Of a stretch of DNA of 45,510 nt, positions 1 through 7,618 are shown in pieces. The stretch lies in the NCBI GenBank assembly GCA_024276425.1, contig JAJRXF010000153.1:1-45510 (forward strand), given 5' to 3'. A model generated the notes under the pieces. That model made no database searches and was not told where the DNA came from. It saw only the letters and a list, made by a program, of their open reading frames with translations. This stretch comes from Actinomycetes bacterium (GTDB lineage: Bacteria; Actinomycetota; Acidimicrobiia; Acidimicrobiales; SZUA-35). The position numbers were made by a program, and so were the translations under genes. How positions within the stretch are numbered: position 1 is the first letter of the stretch; each line of letters opens with the position of its first letter.

Positions 1-600
1 GACCAGGCCAACCTCATCTGGAATCGCTTCACCGAGATCATTCCTGCCAGTGAGCGCACGATGGTGAGTGGCTTCGAACTGATGGGCGCGGAGTATGCGG
101 GTGCCCACGTTTACGCGGACGAGGCCGATCCAACCAAATGGATCTTAGGGGTGGACACGGCCACCACTGGTGAGGAGCTGGACTACACCCTAATCCACGA
201 GTTTGGCCATCTTCTGACCCTTAAAGCCAGTGAGGTTCCACCCGGCTTTGACAATCAACCATGCCCGACCTTCAATCCCGGTGAGGGTTGCGCCCTCAGC
301 CAGTCAACATTGGCCCGATTTGTCGCTGCCTTTTGGCCACAGCCAATGCGGGATGAGGTCGAACGCCTGAGCGAAGCTGGCGATTGGGATGGCCTCGACA
401 GCTTCTACACCAGCAATGTGGAGTCCTTCGTTAGCGACTACGCCACGACGGGTCCAGTAGAAGACATGACCGAAACCTTCACCGAGTTTGTTCTGAAGGA
501 CCGGCCCGAAGGCAATACCATTGCTGACCAGAAGGTCCAGATGCTGTGGACCGATCGGGCGATGGTGTCGCTACGAGACGAGATCCGCTCCCGGCTCTAA
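1..600 (+). CDS. zinc-metallopeptidase-like protein, 5' truncated
   Basis: The reading frame is open from the first base of the window to a TAA at 598-600, so the start lies upstream and only the last 199 codons are seen. At 196-210 it encodes HEFGH, an HExxH zinc-binding and catalytic motif, followed by a leucine pair. That arrangement (TLIHEFGHLLTL) is the usual metallopeptidase zinc helix. About 75 residues further on is an acidic stretch (ESFVSDYATTGPVEDMTETFTEF). Its glutamates could supply the third zinc ligand, as in gluzincin families where the ligand lies in a second helix; that is inference. An ATG at 61 lies within the same frame but has no clear ribosome site. The family cannot be named more exactly from this fragment. 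Moderately sure of the peptidase fold, not of activity. Confidence 0.7.
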   Translation, partial: DQANLIWNRFTEIIPASERTMVSGFELMGAEYAGAHVYADEADPTKWILGVDTATTGEELDYTLIHEFGHLLTLKASEVPPGFDNQPCPTFNPGEGCALSQSTLARFVAAFWPQPMRDEVERLSEAGDWDGLDSFYTSNVESFVSDYATTGPVEDMTETFTEFVLKDRPEGNTIADQKVQMLWTDRAMVSLRDEIRSRL

Positions 601-646
601 CAAGGTCTGGCGGCAATGGCGAACTCTTCCGGATCGCAGCTCCAGT

Positions 647-686
647 CCCTACCACTGCTTAGTCCTACAGATTGTCGTAGGTAGGG
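647..686. other. two mutually exclusive hairpins downstream of the peptidase gene
   Basis: CCCTACC (647-653) is the exact inverse of GGTAGGG (680-686), and inside it CCTAC (664-668) is the inverse of GTAGG (677-681). The inner and outer right arms share two bases, so the two stems compete. No T-run follows, so this is at best a weak intergenic structure between the peptidase gene and the SHOCT gene. Confidence 0.3.
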
Positions 687-754
687 GCGAAATGCCCTGG
701 CAAGTTACTCGGATTGTCCCCAATGTGGACATGGAGATCGAAAGGAAAGGTCAA

Positions 755-1051
755 ATGTTTGCACTCGCGCAAATCCTCGCTGATTCAGCTGATTGGGACG
801 GCCACATGGGATGGGATGGCGGCTGGTGGATGCTTGTTTGGGGAACCTTCATGATGGGAGGATTTGTCTTCCTCCTTGCCTGGGCTTTCCGCTCAAGCAC
901 GACTCCAACAAGCCCGCTGCCCGAACCCCCAGCGGCCGATGCCCACCTCCGTTCTGCTCGAACCATTTTGGCCGAGCGCTTCGCCTCAGGAGATCTAAGT
1001 TCGGAGGAGTACCACGAACGACTACGAGAACTCGACTCAGTTCGCTCCTGA
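755..1051 (+). CDS. small SHOCT-domain membrane protein
   Basis: A 98-residue protein with one hydrophobic segment at about residues 25-45 (Trp- and Met-rich, ending FLLAWAF), then a Pro/Ser/Thr linker, then a C-terminal helix pair. The end of the protein (ILAERFASGDLSSEEYHER) matches the SHOCT (short C-terminal) domain consensus, in which a 'RFA.GEI..EEY..R' pattern closes many small bacterial membrane proteins. The ATG at 755 is chosen because a purine-rich AAAGGAAAGG lies just upstream at 741-750. The frame is open further upstream but without protein-like composition. SHOCT domains are thought to mediate oligomerisation; the specific role here is unknown. The gene stands alone on the plus strand between the peptidase and the convergent kynA. 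Confidence 0.75.
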   Translation: MFALAQILADSADWDGHMGWDGGWWMLVWGTFMMGGFVFLLAWAFRSSTTPTSPLPEPPAADAHLRSARTILAERFASGDLSSEEYHERLRELDSVRS

Positions 1052-1170
1052 GTAGCCCCTCCAGGCGCTAACCTCGACCTTCAGTGTTGTCCGTCATAGT
1101 CCGTCGATCCTGCCGATTCCGTACCATAAGGATACCGCCGAAGGTCTTCCCAACAGTAGGAACTCGGTCG

Positions 1171-2007
1171 CTAAAGAACCGTTCGGACCTGCCACAATTC
1201 CGGGAAAATCTCGACGTCGAGCATCCGCCGAAGATAGCTAACTCCCCCGGTTCCGCCGGTGCCACGCTTGTGGCCGATGATGCGTTCGACCGTCGTCACA
1301 TGGTTGAAGCGCCAGCGGCGGAAATAGTCCTCGAAGTCAACCAACTTTTCGGCCAAATCGTAGAGTTGCCAGTGTTCTTCCGGACTTTGGTAGACCAACT
1401 TCCACGCGTCGACAACTCCATCGCTGGGAGTATGGGTCAAGGAAGTATCTCGCTCTAAGACCTCGGTTGGTACTGGTATCCCAACCCGGCTCAGGTGAGC
1501 CAGAACAGAGTCGTACAACGATGGTCGACCAAGTTCGGTTTCAAGCAATGCTGTCACCTGCGGATCGTGCTGGTGGGGGCGTAACATGGCCCGGTTTCGA
1601 TTGCCGACCACGTACTCAATGAGCCGGTATTGATAAGACTGGAAACCAGATGATTGCCCCAGCTCATCCCGAAAGTCGGTGTATTCACTCGGTGTCATTG
1701 TGCGTAGGACATCCCAAGCGCTATTGAGCTGTTCAAAGATGCGGGCAACCCGGGCCAGCATCTTGAACGCCGGAGCCAGGTGGTCATCTTCGATTGATAG
1801 TCGAGCGGCGGCGATCTCATGAATAGCCAGCTTCATCCACAGTTCAGAGGTCTGGTGTTGAATCACGAACAGCATCTCATCGTGGGCATTGGTGCGAGGA
1901 TGCTGAGCGGTCAAGATCTGGTCGATATTCAAGTAGTCGCCATAGGACATCCGGCCGTCAAAGGACATCTGGGCGCCTTCGACCGCCGGATCATAGGGCT
2001 GGTTCAC
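1171..2007 (-). CDS. kynA: tryptophan 2,3-dioxygenase
   Basis: This haem enzyme opens the indole ring of L-tryptophan to N-formylkynurenine, the first step of the kynurenine route, in the cytoplasm. The 278-residue length and motifs fit the bacterial family. The N-terminal [15 protein letters not shown] carries the substrate-pocket Tyr/Phe/His region. [13 protein letters not shown] and VGNRN follow near the middle. Near the C-terminus [20 protein letters not shown] contains the conserved haem-ligand His and the glycine-rich loop that closes over the substrate. The start is a GTG at 2005-2007, supported by a strong AAGGAAGGA just upstream; an ATG 13 codons in (1968) is possible. It is divergent from a damaged formamidase-like gene, the expected second enzyme. 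The divergent gap carries a triple repeat and a palindrome that could regulate it. Confidence 0.95.
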   Translation of the reverse strand: MNQPYDPAVEGAQMSFDGRMSYGDYLNIDQILTAQHPRTNAHDEMLFVIQHQTSELWMKLAIHEIAAARLSIEDDHLAPAFKMLARVARIFEQLNSAWDVLRTMTPSEYTDFRDELGQSSGFQSYQYRLIEYVVGNRNRAMLRPHQHDPQVTALLETELGRPSLYDSVLAHLSRVGIPVPTEVLERDTSLTHTPSDGVVDAWKLVYQSPEEHWQLYDLAEKLVDFEDYFRRWRFNHVTTVERIIGHKRGTGGTGGVSYLRRMLDVEIFPELWQVRTVL

Positions 2008-2035
2008 CTGTGGTTCCTTCCTTACTCGTTGCTCG

Positions 2036-2077
2036 GCATTTGTCGCTCAGCATTTGTCGCTCAGCATTTGTCGCTCG
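2036..2077. repeat. 14-bp tandem repeat, three copies, in the kynA leader
   Basis: GCATTTGTCGCTCA is repeated head to tail at 2036-2049, 2050-2063 and 2064-2077, the third copy differing only in its last base. The array lies 29 bp upstream of the kynA start codon, so it is either in the 5' leader or over the promoter. It directly abuts the palindrome at 2077-2095. It may be a binding array or a slippage product. Confidence 0.7.
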
Positions 2078-2095
2078 ATCAAGCCAGGCTTGATC
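2077..2095. promoter_or_regulatory. 19-bp perfect palindrome, candidate operator between kynA and the cyclase gene
   Basis: GATCAAGCC (2077-2085), a single A, then GGCTTGATC (2087-2095) form a perfect 9-1-9 inverted repeat. It sits in the divergent intergenic region about 70 bp upstream of kynA and about 110 bp upstream of the formamidase-like gene. This is a typical place and size for a dimeric repressor site. No regulator gene is adjacent, so which protein binds is unknown. Confidence 0.5.
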
Positions 2096-2203
2096 CTCTG
2101 AAAGCCTAGTCCGTCCGCCACGAAGCCCAGTCTGGCCGTGGGTTCACTGAAGCGAAGGACACCGCCATGAGTCGCTAGATGAAACATCGCTACTATCCCA
2201 GGC

Positions 2204-2485
2204 ATGACTAGTCCAGACATGACCTGGCCGGAGCGACACATCGATCTGAGCCACGTGATTTTCGATGGCATGACGACCTATCCCGGTCTGCCTGCCCACT
2301 CCATCTTGTTGGCTGATGGCATCCCCATTATCGAACACCTCACCAACCTGGCCAGTCTTCCTCCGTCTGGTTTTCGATTTAGCGCTGTGCCACCGAAGAT
2401 CACAGGGGCGGGAACCTTCACGGTGCGGGCCTACGCCAGCATTCCCGCCTCGACCAACCCAAACCTGGTCGAGACGCTCCGATGA
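2204..2485 (+). pseudogene. kynurenine formamidase/cyclase-family gene with large internal deletion
   Basis: The 93-residue product joins two recognisable ends of the cyclase (KynB-like metal-dependent hydrolase) family. Residues 12-30 (HIDLSHVIFDGMTTYPGLP) are the family N-terminus. From about residue 31 it jumps to the family C-terminal block (AHSILLADGIPIIEHLTNL, then PPSGFRFSAVPPK and a TFTVRAYA end). The usual length is about 250 residues. The missing middle includes the HxGTHxDxP metal-binding motif, so the product cannot be a normal formamidase. The junction lies near 2288-2296 and keeps the frame, and the stop overlaps the next gene by ATGA. Its position divergent from kynA fits a former N-formylkynurenine formamidase. 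An assembly collapse is the alternative to a real deletion. Confidence 0.8.
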
Positions 2486-2973
2486 GCGAGTCTGCGGATA
2501 GGGCCAACGAATGGAACCGGTTGCGAGACACATACCTGGCATCGAGCGGTGAGAGGCCAGCCTCCTCGGCCCGCGGCCTGCACCATGTCGCCCTTCTCTG
2601 CCGGGATGTCGAGCAGACCATCAACTTCTACCAGGGACTGCTCGAGTTCCCCCTCACCGAACTATTCGAGAACCGTGACTATGAGAATTCGACCCACTTC
2701 TTCTTCGACATTGGCAACGGCAACTTCTTGGCCTTCTTCGATTTTCCCGGGCTCGATCTCAATCACTACTCAGAGGTTTTTGGCGGCCTCCATCACATTG
2801 CAATATCTGTTCACCCAGACCAATGGCAGCGCCTTCGACACAAGGTGGAACAAGCTGGAATCCAATCGCAGGTGGTTAGCGGTACCTCGCTCTACTTCGC
2901 TGGCCCGGACAGCGAACGGGTCGAACTCATCGCCGATCCACTCGGTGAGATGTACGGCAATGCCGTTGGCTAG
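2482..2973 (+). CDS. VOC-superfamily (glyoxalase/dioxygenase fold) protein
   Basis: A 163-residue protein of the vicinal-oxygen-chelate fold. After about 30 polar residues come two βαβββ modules. The first begins RGLHHVALLCRDVEQTINFY and the second GGLHHIAISV, and the end carries ERVELIADP. These positions give the typical His, His, Glu metal triad. FYQGLLEFPLTELFENRDY resembles members acting on small carbonyl or aromatic compounds, but the substrate cannot be inferred. The start ATG overlaps the stop of the damaged cyclase gene (ATGA at 2482-2485), so the two are translationally coupled. Since the neighbour genes are for tryptophan breakdown, a role near that pathway is possible but unproven. 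Confidence 0.8.
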   Translation: MSESADRANEWNRLRDTYLASSGERPASSARGLHHVALLCRDVEQTINFYQGLLEFPLTELFENRDYENSTHFFFDIGNGNFLAFFDFPGLDLNHYSEVFGGLHHIAISVHPDQWQRLRHKVEQAGIQSQVVSGTSLYFAGPDSERVELIADPLGEMYGNAVG

Positions 2974-2983
2974 CCAGCAATAC

Positions 2984-3394
2984 TCAACCGCGAGGCCGAG
3001 CCCGGTCCGGGCCATAGTGTTTCAGTTCGACCGTGTTGCCGTCTGGATCACGAACATAGATCCCAATGCCGTGACCCGCTGCACCCCAGATTCTTGAAGG
3101 CCCGGACACCACGTCGAATTGACCGGACTCGGCCACAGCCACGAGATCGGTATCGTCGCTGACACGCATCGAGAAATGATCCACATTGACCCCGGTTCGA
3201 TCCCCCTGAAACAGGTCGATTACCGTGCCATTATTCACCCGTAGTGACACAAAGGGAACCTTCCCGGCCCGCCACTCGGCCTCACGTTCACTCTGCAACC
3301 CAAGTTTGTCGCGGTACCACACCAACGAACGCTCCGGGTCGGCGACGATCAGGACCACATGATCGTGGCCAACAACTCGCACCGAGTCACTCAT
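2984..3394 (-). CDS. VOC-superfamily protein (glyoxalase/bleomycin-resistance fold)
   Basis: A 136-residue single-domain VOC protein on the minus strand, ending 10 bp from the convergent VOC gene. It opens with VGHDHVVLIVADPERSLVWY (first metal His and the usual 'D.ers..FY' helix), has VDHFSMRV in the middle (second His) and DPDGNTVELKHYG at the end (Glu ligand). The ATG at 3394 is chosen because homology starts there; the frame is open upstream into the neighbouring gene without protein-like sequence. It starts 11 bp after the stop of the metallophosphoesterase and is probably cotranscribed with it. The substrate is unknown. Confidence 0.8.
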   Translation of the reverse strand: MSDSVRVVGHDHVVLIVADPERSLVWYRDKLGLQSEREAEWRAGKVPFVSLRVNNGTVIDLFQGDRTGVNVDHFSMRVSDDTDLVAVAESGQFDVVSGPSRIWGAAGHGIGIYVRDPDGNTVELKHYGPDRARPRG

Positions 3395-3405
3395 GGCAGA
3401 CAACG

Positions 3406-4299
3406 TTAGTTCCGCCTGGCGGCAATGGCTGCCAGTTCGTCGAAGGTGATCTCCCCCATGAACAGAGACTTTAGCGCTCTCCCAAACGGCTTTCGGGGCC
3501 ACCGCTCATCCTCGACAAGTTGCACCTCGCTGGTTATCGAACCGTCGGCAGAAAACTCATACGTTCGATAGCCCGGAGGAAGCCACGTCTGGGGATCGAG
3601 CGAAAAATTGTTCTTCAGCGAGGGCGCCACGAAAACCGGCCGACCCTCGAGTTCGTATTCGTCGGGGATGTGGGTATGGCCAGCCCCAAGTCCGCGAATG
3701 ATCGGCCGATCGGACAGAAGGGCTCGCCACTCACTGGCATACTCCTCAGAATGTGACAGTGGAACCGGTACGTCTGGCGGATGATGCAGCCAGACAAACA
3801 CGTGATCGGCCGGGGTCTGGTCACAAACTTGGCTGATCCAGGCTGATTCGCTGGGACCAAGCGCTCCATTGTTGTGCAGCCGTTCTTGGCCCGGCGGATC
3901 GACGGCAATGCCAGCATCATCGGGTTTCATTACTCCGGCGTTGGAGTCGACAAAGAGAAACGCCCAGTTCTCGATTTCTACCACTCGCGAGGTTCCAGCT
4001 CCCCGGCTCCCAACCCCGGCATGAAAGGCGACATCAAAGTCATGATTGCCTGGACAGGCATTGACCGGTGCTTGCAGCCGGGCAAAAGCGGTCGAGGCCT
4101 TCTGGTATTGCTCTGGTCTTCCATGGTCGGCAATGTCTCCGGTCACCGCCACCATGTCAAGGTGGGTGTGATCCCCCAGGTGCTTGAGCACAGCTTCGAA
4201 CGCGGCGTCGGTGTCATAGGAGTACCCGCCTTCGGGCTTCGCCCCCTCTTCCAGGAAGTGGGTGTCGGATAGTTGGGCCATACGGATCGGGTCGACCAT
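3406..4299 (-). CDS. calcineurin-like metallophosphoesterase (Icc/CpdA type)
   Basis: A 297-residue cytoplasmic phosphoesterase with the full set of two-metal motifs in order: QLSDTHF (DxH) near residue 10, VTGDIADHG (GDxxD..) near residue 55, CPGNHDF (GNHD) near residue 83, WLHHPP near residue 170 and GAGHTHIPDEYE (GHTH) near residue 205. This order is that of class III cyclic-nucleotide phosphodiesterases and related phosphatases. The substrate could be cAMP or another phosphodiester. The last 40 residues carry no obvious motif. It is the upstream partner of the minus-strand VOC gene, and the 72-bp gap behind it leads to the ABC-2 permease gene on the same strand. Confidence 0.85.
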   Translation of the reverse strand: MVDPIRMAQLSDTHFLEEGAKPEGGYSYDTDAAFEAVLKHLGDHTHLDMVAVTGDIADHGRPEQYQKASTAFARLQAPVNACPGNHDFDVAFHAGVGSRGAGTSRVVEIENWAFLFVDSNAGVMKPDDAGIAVDPPGQERLHNNGALGPSESAWISQVCDQTPADHVFVWLHHPPDVPVPLSHSEEYASEWRALLSDRPIIRGLGAGHTHIPDEYELEGRPVFVAPSLKNNFSLDPQTWLPPGYRTYEFSADGSITSEVQLVEDERWPRKPFGRALKSLFMGEITFDELAAIAARRN

Positions 4300-4371
4300 G
4301 CCAACACTCTTGCACGTCAGGTCACGGGTCGCGCAGTCCGAGGGTCCAATCCGACGGACACCTTGGGAACG

Positions 4372-5502
4372 CTATGGGGTGATGTTCCGGCGAAGCGACA
4401 AGGTAGCCGCCAGCAGCAGGACAACCGCAAAGGTAGCGAGTACAGCCAACTCGGCCATGATGTCCCCCACTCCCCCACCACGAAACTGAAGTTCACCCAA
4501 ACCTTGCAGGGCCCAGGAATGAGGGGTGAGCTTAGCCACGGTGCGCATCGTGTTCGAGAAGATCTCCGCTGGCACCATCGCTCCACCCGGAGCCGCCAAG
4601 CCAAGTGCGAGCATTACCCCGACTCCACTGGCTTGCTCCTCATTGGACGAAATCGATCCGAGGAGCATCCCAGCACCAGTTCCAACTAGGCAGAACAGGG
4701 CGATGATCCATCCCACCCCGAACAAAGAACCCCAGTTCACCCCAAAGAGAAACATGGTTGCCCCCACGATGAATAGGGCCTGGACTAGGGCAATGAGGTA
4801 CCGGCCAGCAGTTTCCCCCAACAACACGGTCAGGCTCGAGGTCGGCGTAGCTGTCATTCTACGGATGACACCAAGTTTGCGCGACAGGATGAGTTGACCC
4901 GAACTTGCCAACGAGGTAAGAAAAACGAACAGGACAAGTTGTTGAGAGGCGCCGAGATCAAACCGGGTCTCCGCCTCACCAAAAAGCGCGCTGCCAACAG
5001 TCTCTGATTCGACCGTAACCAAGGGAGGCGACATCGCCGCCGCTCGGTTGACAATGGTTAAGGACTGGGCCGAATCGAGTTCCAACCTTTCGGCCATGAG
5101 GTCGGCCACCCGATACTGAATCGACGCCCGAGCCAACGAGGCCTCCAGAAGAGTTCCGATCTCCGCCGCCGTGTCGGGGCGAGCAGCAAATCGGGGGCTC
5201 CCACTACTCTCCAGAACCAGCAATCCTTCAAGTTCGCCGCGCTCAACCGCCGTGACTCCCGCTTCGGTTGAGGAGATTGCAACAACTTCTATTCCTTGCC
5301 GGTCGAGATCGTCGATGAGCTCCGGACCCAGTCGATCTCCAGGTTCGACCACGACACCGATCCGAAGGTTGCTCGACCCAAACATGAGCCCAATCATCAA
5401 AACCATAAGAATGGGAAACACGAAGACGAAGAAGATGTTGGAACGCTCCCGTAGCCACCTTCTCAGTTCCATGGTGGCGATACTGAATACCTTTCCCATC
5501 AT
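4372..5502 (-). CDS. ABC-2 type transporter permease (second subunit)
   Basis: A 376-residue membrane protein with the ABC-2 exporter layout. An N-terminal cytoplasmic helix (ELRRWLRERSNIFFVF) leads into membrane segment 1 (about residues 24-44). Then comes a soluble domain of about 140 residues, probably outside the membrane. About five membrane segments fill the C-terminal half, with a VPAEIFSNTMR stretch of the type found before the last segments. It starts 7 bp after the first permease gene's stop and is the last gene of the exporter operon. The pair plus the ATPase would make a heterodimeric efflux pump for a drug, lipid or natural product. The substrate cannot be inferred. Confidence 0.85.
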   Translation of the reverse strand: MMGKVFSIATMELRRWLRERSNIFFVFVFPILMVLMIGLMFGSSNLRIGVVVEPGDRLGPELIDDLDRQGIEVVAISSTEAGVTAVERGELEGLLVLESSGSPRFAARPDTAAEIGTLLEASLARASIQYRVADLMAERLELDSAQSLTIVNRAAAMSPPLVTVESETVGSALFGEAETRFDLGASQQLVLFVFLTSLASSGQLILSRKLGVIRRMTATPTSSLTVLLGETAGRYLIALVQALFIVGATMFLFGVNWGSLFGVGWIIALFCLVGTGAGMLLGSISSNEEQASGVGVMLALGLAAPGGAMVPAEIFSNTMRTVAKLTPHSWALQGLGELQFRGGGVGDIMAELAVLATFAVVLLLAATLSLRRNITP

Positions 5503-5509
5503 GGCCTAC

Positions 5510-6685
5510 TCATCGCCCAAGGCCAGTCAGTTTGGCTCGCCCGGTGTACCCAATGCCAGCGAGCGCGCCAGACATGCCAAGCAATACAATCACCGAGCCC
5601 CAGAAGTCCCAACCAGTGGGCCACAGCGGGTCAGGTGAGACCGTGTTTGCACCAAACCCCCGGAGAAGCCAGAAGTGCGGGCTAACTTTGGACAGCAACC
5701 GCAACGACGGCGGACCCTGGGACACCGGAAAGAATGCTCCACCAATGAGGCCCAGAACGGTGGCCATGATGGCACCAAATTGCTGTCCCTGATCGACATT
5801 CTTGGCTAGTCCGCCAACGGCAGCCCCCAGTGTTAGCGCCACCAATACTCCCGCGGTGGCTAACAAAATCACGCCAAGGAGCGAGCCCCATTTCGCACCA
5901 AGCATGAGCGAGGTCGCGGCCGCCATCACCAAAATCGACACGAGGCCTCCCACGCCCGCCGACAGAAACTTTGCAATCATCACCGAACTGCGAGATACCG
6001 GTGCAGCCAGCATCCGCTGCATCGTGTGCTGGCGGCGTTCCTCCAAGATCGACATCACTCCACCCTGCACGGCAAAGAAGAGAAAGAAGGTTGCCATTCC
6101 GATGCTCAGGTAGGTGACCCCGTCAAGAACTCGGGTCTCAGTCCCGATTGGTTTGAGGTCGATCCGAGAATCCTGAGTTGGCGAGGACAGATCAAGATCT
6201 AATCCGCCGCCCGCCACCCGAACCGAAGCCTGGGCGAGTCGGTCGAAGTTAACGTCGAGGACCAGGCGGTCGGCCACGGCTTGGGCAACGGAGGCCGCAA
6301 TCGGCGCATCTGGACGTTTCAATACCAGGATCCGAGCGGGTTGGGACGGGTCGCTCAGGGCGGTGAGGAACCCTTTCGGAATTATTAGTGCGGCGCTTAA
6401 GTCGCCATCCTGCACTGCGGAGCGTGCCAAGAGCTCGGACTCCCCCAGAGTCACCCCCGTGAGACCGGCCTCCTCAAGGCCAGCCAACAGTGGACCAGCG
6501 AACTCCCCGGTTTCGTCGATGATCTGCATCTTGATCTCGACCCTGCCAGCAAATGCATCCCCTCCCACGGTGGCAAGAACAACCGCCAGGACCAAGGGGG
6601 CAACTATGCCAATGATGAGGAATGACTTGTCCCGCATTCGTTGACGTAGATCCTTGCCAACAATGGTCGCGATGGCAGACATCAA
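5510..6685 (-). CDS. ABC-2 type transporter permease (first subunit)
   Basis: A 391-residue membrane protein paralogous in layout to the downstream permease. It has an N-terminal VGKDLRQRMRDKSFLIIG leading into segment 1, a periplasm-facing-type soluble domain of about 150 residues, then a block of hydrophobic segments from about residue 195. The motif ILEERRQHTMQRMLAAPVSR is the typical amphipathic 'coupling' region of ABC-2 permeases, and GGAFFPVSQGPP matches the conserved late loop. The start codon directly abuts the ATPase stop (6685/6686), so expression is coupled. Compared with the other permease, the coupling motif is more canonical. Confidence 0.87.
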   Translation of the reverse strand: MMSAIATIVGKDLRQRMRDKSFLIIGIVAPLVLAVVLATVGGDAFAGRVEIKMQIIDETGEFAGPLLAGLEEAGLTGVTLGESELLARSAVQDGDLSAALIIPKGFLTALSDPSQPARILVLKRPDAPIAASVAQAVADRLVLDVNFDRLAQASVRVAGGGLDLDLSSPTQDSRIDLKPIGTETRVLDGVTYLSIGMATFFLFFAVQGGVMSILEERRQHTMQRMLAAPVSRSSVMIAKFLSAGVGGLVSILVMAAATSLMLGAKWGSLLGVILLATAGVLVALTLGAAVGGLAKNVDQGQQFGAIMATVLGLIGGAFFPVSQGPPSLRLLSKVSPHFWLLRGFGANTVSPDPLWPTGWDFWGSVIVLLGMSGALAGIGYTGRAKLTGLGR

Positions 6686-7618
6686 CTAGTCCCTCAAGGC
6701 CCGACCGGTGAGGTGAAGGAAGACAGCTTCCAGGTCGGGAACATCAATCTGGACTCCGCGGACTTCAACATCATTGTCCTCGAACAGGTGCAGAATGCGC
6801 GTTAAGTTACGGCCACCATCTCGGAGTAGAACTCGCAACTGGCCCTCCTTGGCGGAGGCTGTGGACACAAATGTGAGCGCCTCAATCTGCTCGACCAGGG
6901 GGCTGAGGGCTCCAGGACTTTCGATAGTCACACGATCCAGTTGGCCGATTTGGCGCACGAGGTCTCGCTGGGTTCCTTCGGCGATAACGCTTCCGTGATC
7001 AATAATTCCAACGCGGTTGCACAAACGTTCGGCTTCCTCCATGTAGTGGGTGGTGTACAGCACGGCCATGCCTTCGGTGGCGAGACGCTCGACCGCACCC
7101 AAAATCGCGTTGCGGCTTTGAGGGTCGACTCCGACAGTTGGCTCATCCAGTATGAGTAACTCGGGCCGATGAGTCATCCCAACCCCGATGTTCAACCTTC
7201 GAGTCATACCGCCGGAGAATTCCGCCACAAGATCATCTGCGCGATCTGCCAGACCGATGACGTCGAGCACTTCATCCACCCGCCTCTTTAGTTGGGGTCC
7301 TTTGAATCCTTGGAGACGACCAAAGAAGACCAGATTCTCACGGGCCGAGAGTTCCGGGTAGAGGGCGATTTCTTGTGGCACGTACCCAATCGCGGAGCGT
7401 AGGGACACGGTGCCGGTATTCATTTGTTGGCCCTTGATGAGGACTTCACCGCCGTCTTTGCCAAGCAGCCCACACACGATGGAGATCGTTGTGGTCTTCC
7501 CGGCGCCGTTCGGTCCCAGCAAACCGTAGGTTTCTCCGGGAGCTATGTAGAACGAGACGTCATCAACAACAGTGTGGTCTCCAAACCTCTTTCGAATCGA
7601 TTTGCATTCGAGAATCAC
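6686..7618 (-). CDS. ABC-2 exporter ATP-binding protein
   Basis: A 310-residue cytoplasmic ATPase of the drug/lipid-export (DrrA/CcmA-like) class. Walker A is GPNGAGKTTT near residue 35; the Q-loop region reads GYVPQEIALYPELSARENL; the signature is EFSGGMTRRLN near residue 140; Walker B is LLILDEPTVGVDP near residue 158; and the switch His lies in LYTTHYMEEAE. A C-terminal extension of about 100 residues (VTIESPGALSPLVEQIEALTF onward, truncated here for length) is typical of this subgroup. It overlaps the upstream dehydratase gene by 4 bp and abuts the first permease, so the order is dehydratase, ATPase, permease, permease in one transcript. Confidence 0.93.
   Translation of the reverse strand: MILECKSIRKRFGDHTVVDDVSFYIAPGETYGLLGPNGAGKTTTISIVCGLLGKDGGEVLIKGQQMNTGTVSLRSAIGYVPQEIALYPELSARENLVFFGRLQGFKGPQLKRRVDEVLDVIGLADRADDLVAEFSGGMTRRLNIGVGMTHRPELLILDEPTVGVDPQSRNAILGAVERLATEGMAVLYTTHYMEEAERLCNRVGIIDHGSVIAEGTQRDLVRQIGQLDRVTIESPGALSPLVEQIEALTFVSTASAKEGQLRVLLRDGGRNLTRILHLFEDNDVEVRGVQIDVPDLEAVFLHLTGRALRD

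Noticed and set aside
2036-2077. CRISPR-like array
   Set aside because: The 14-bp units are directly adjacent without spacers.
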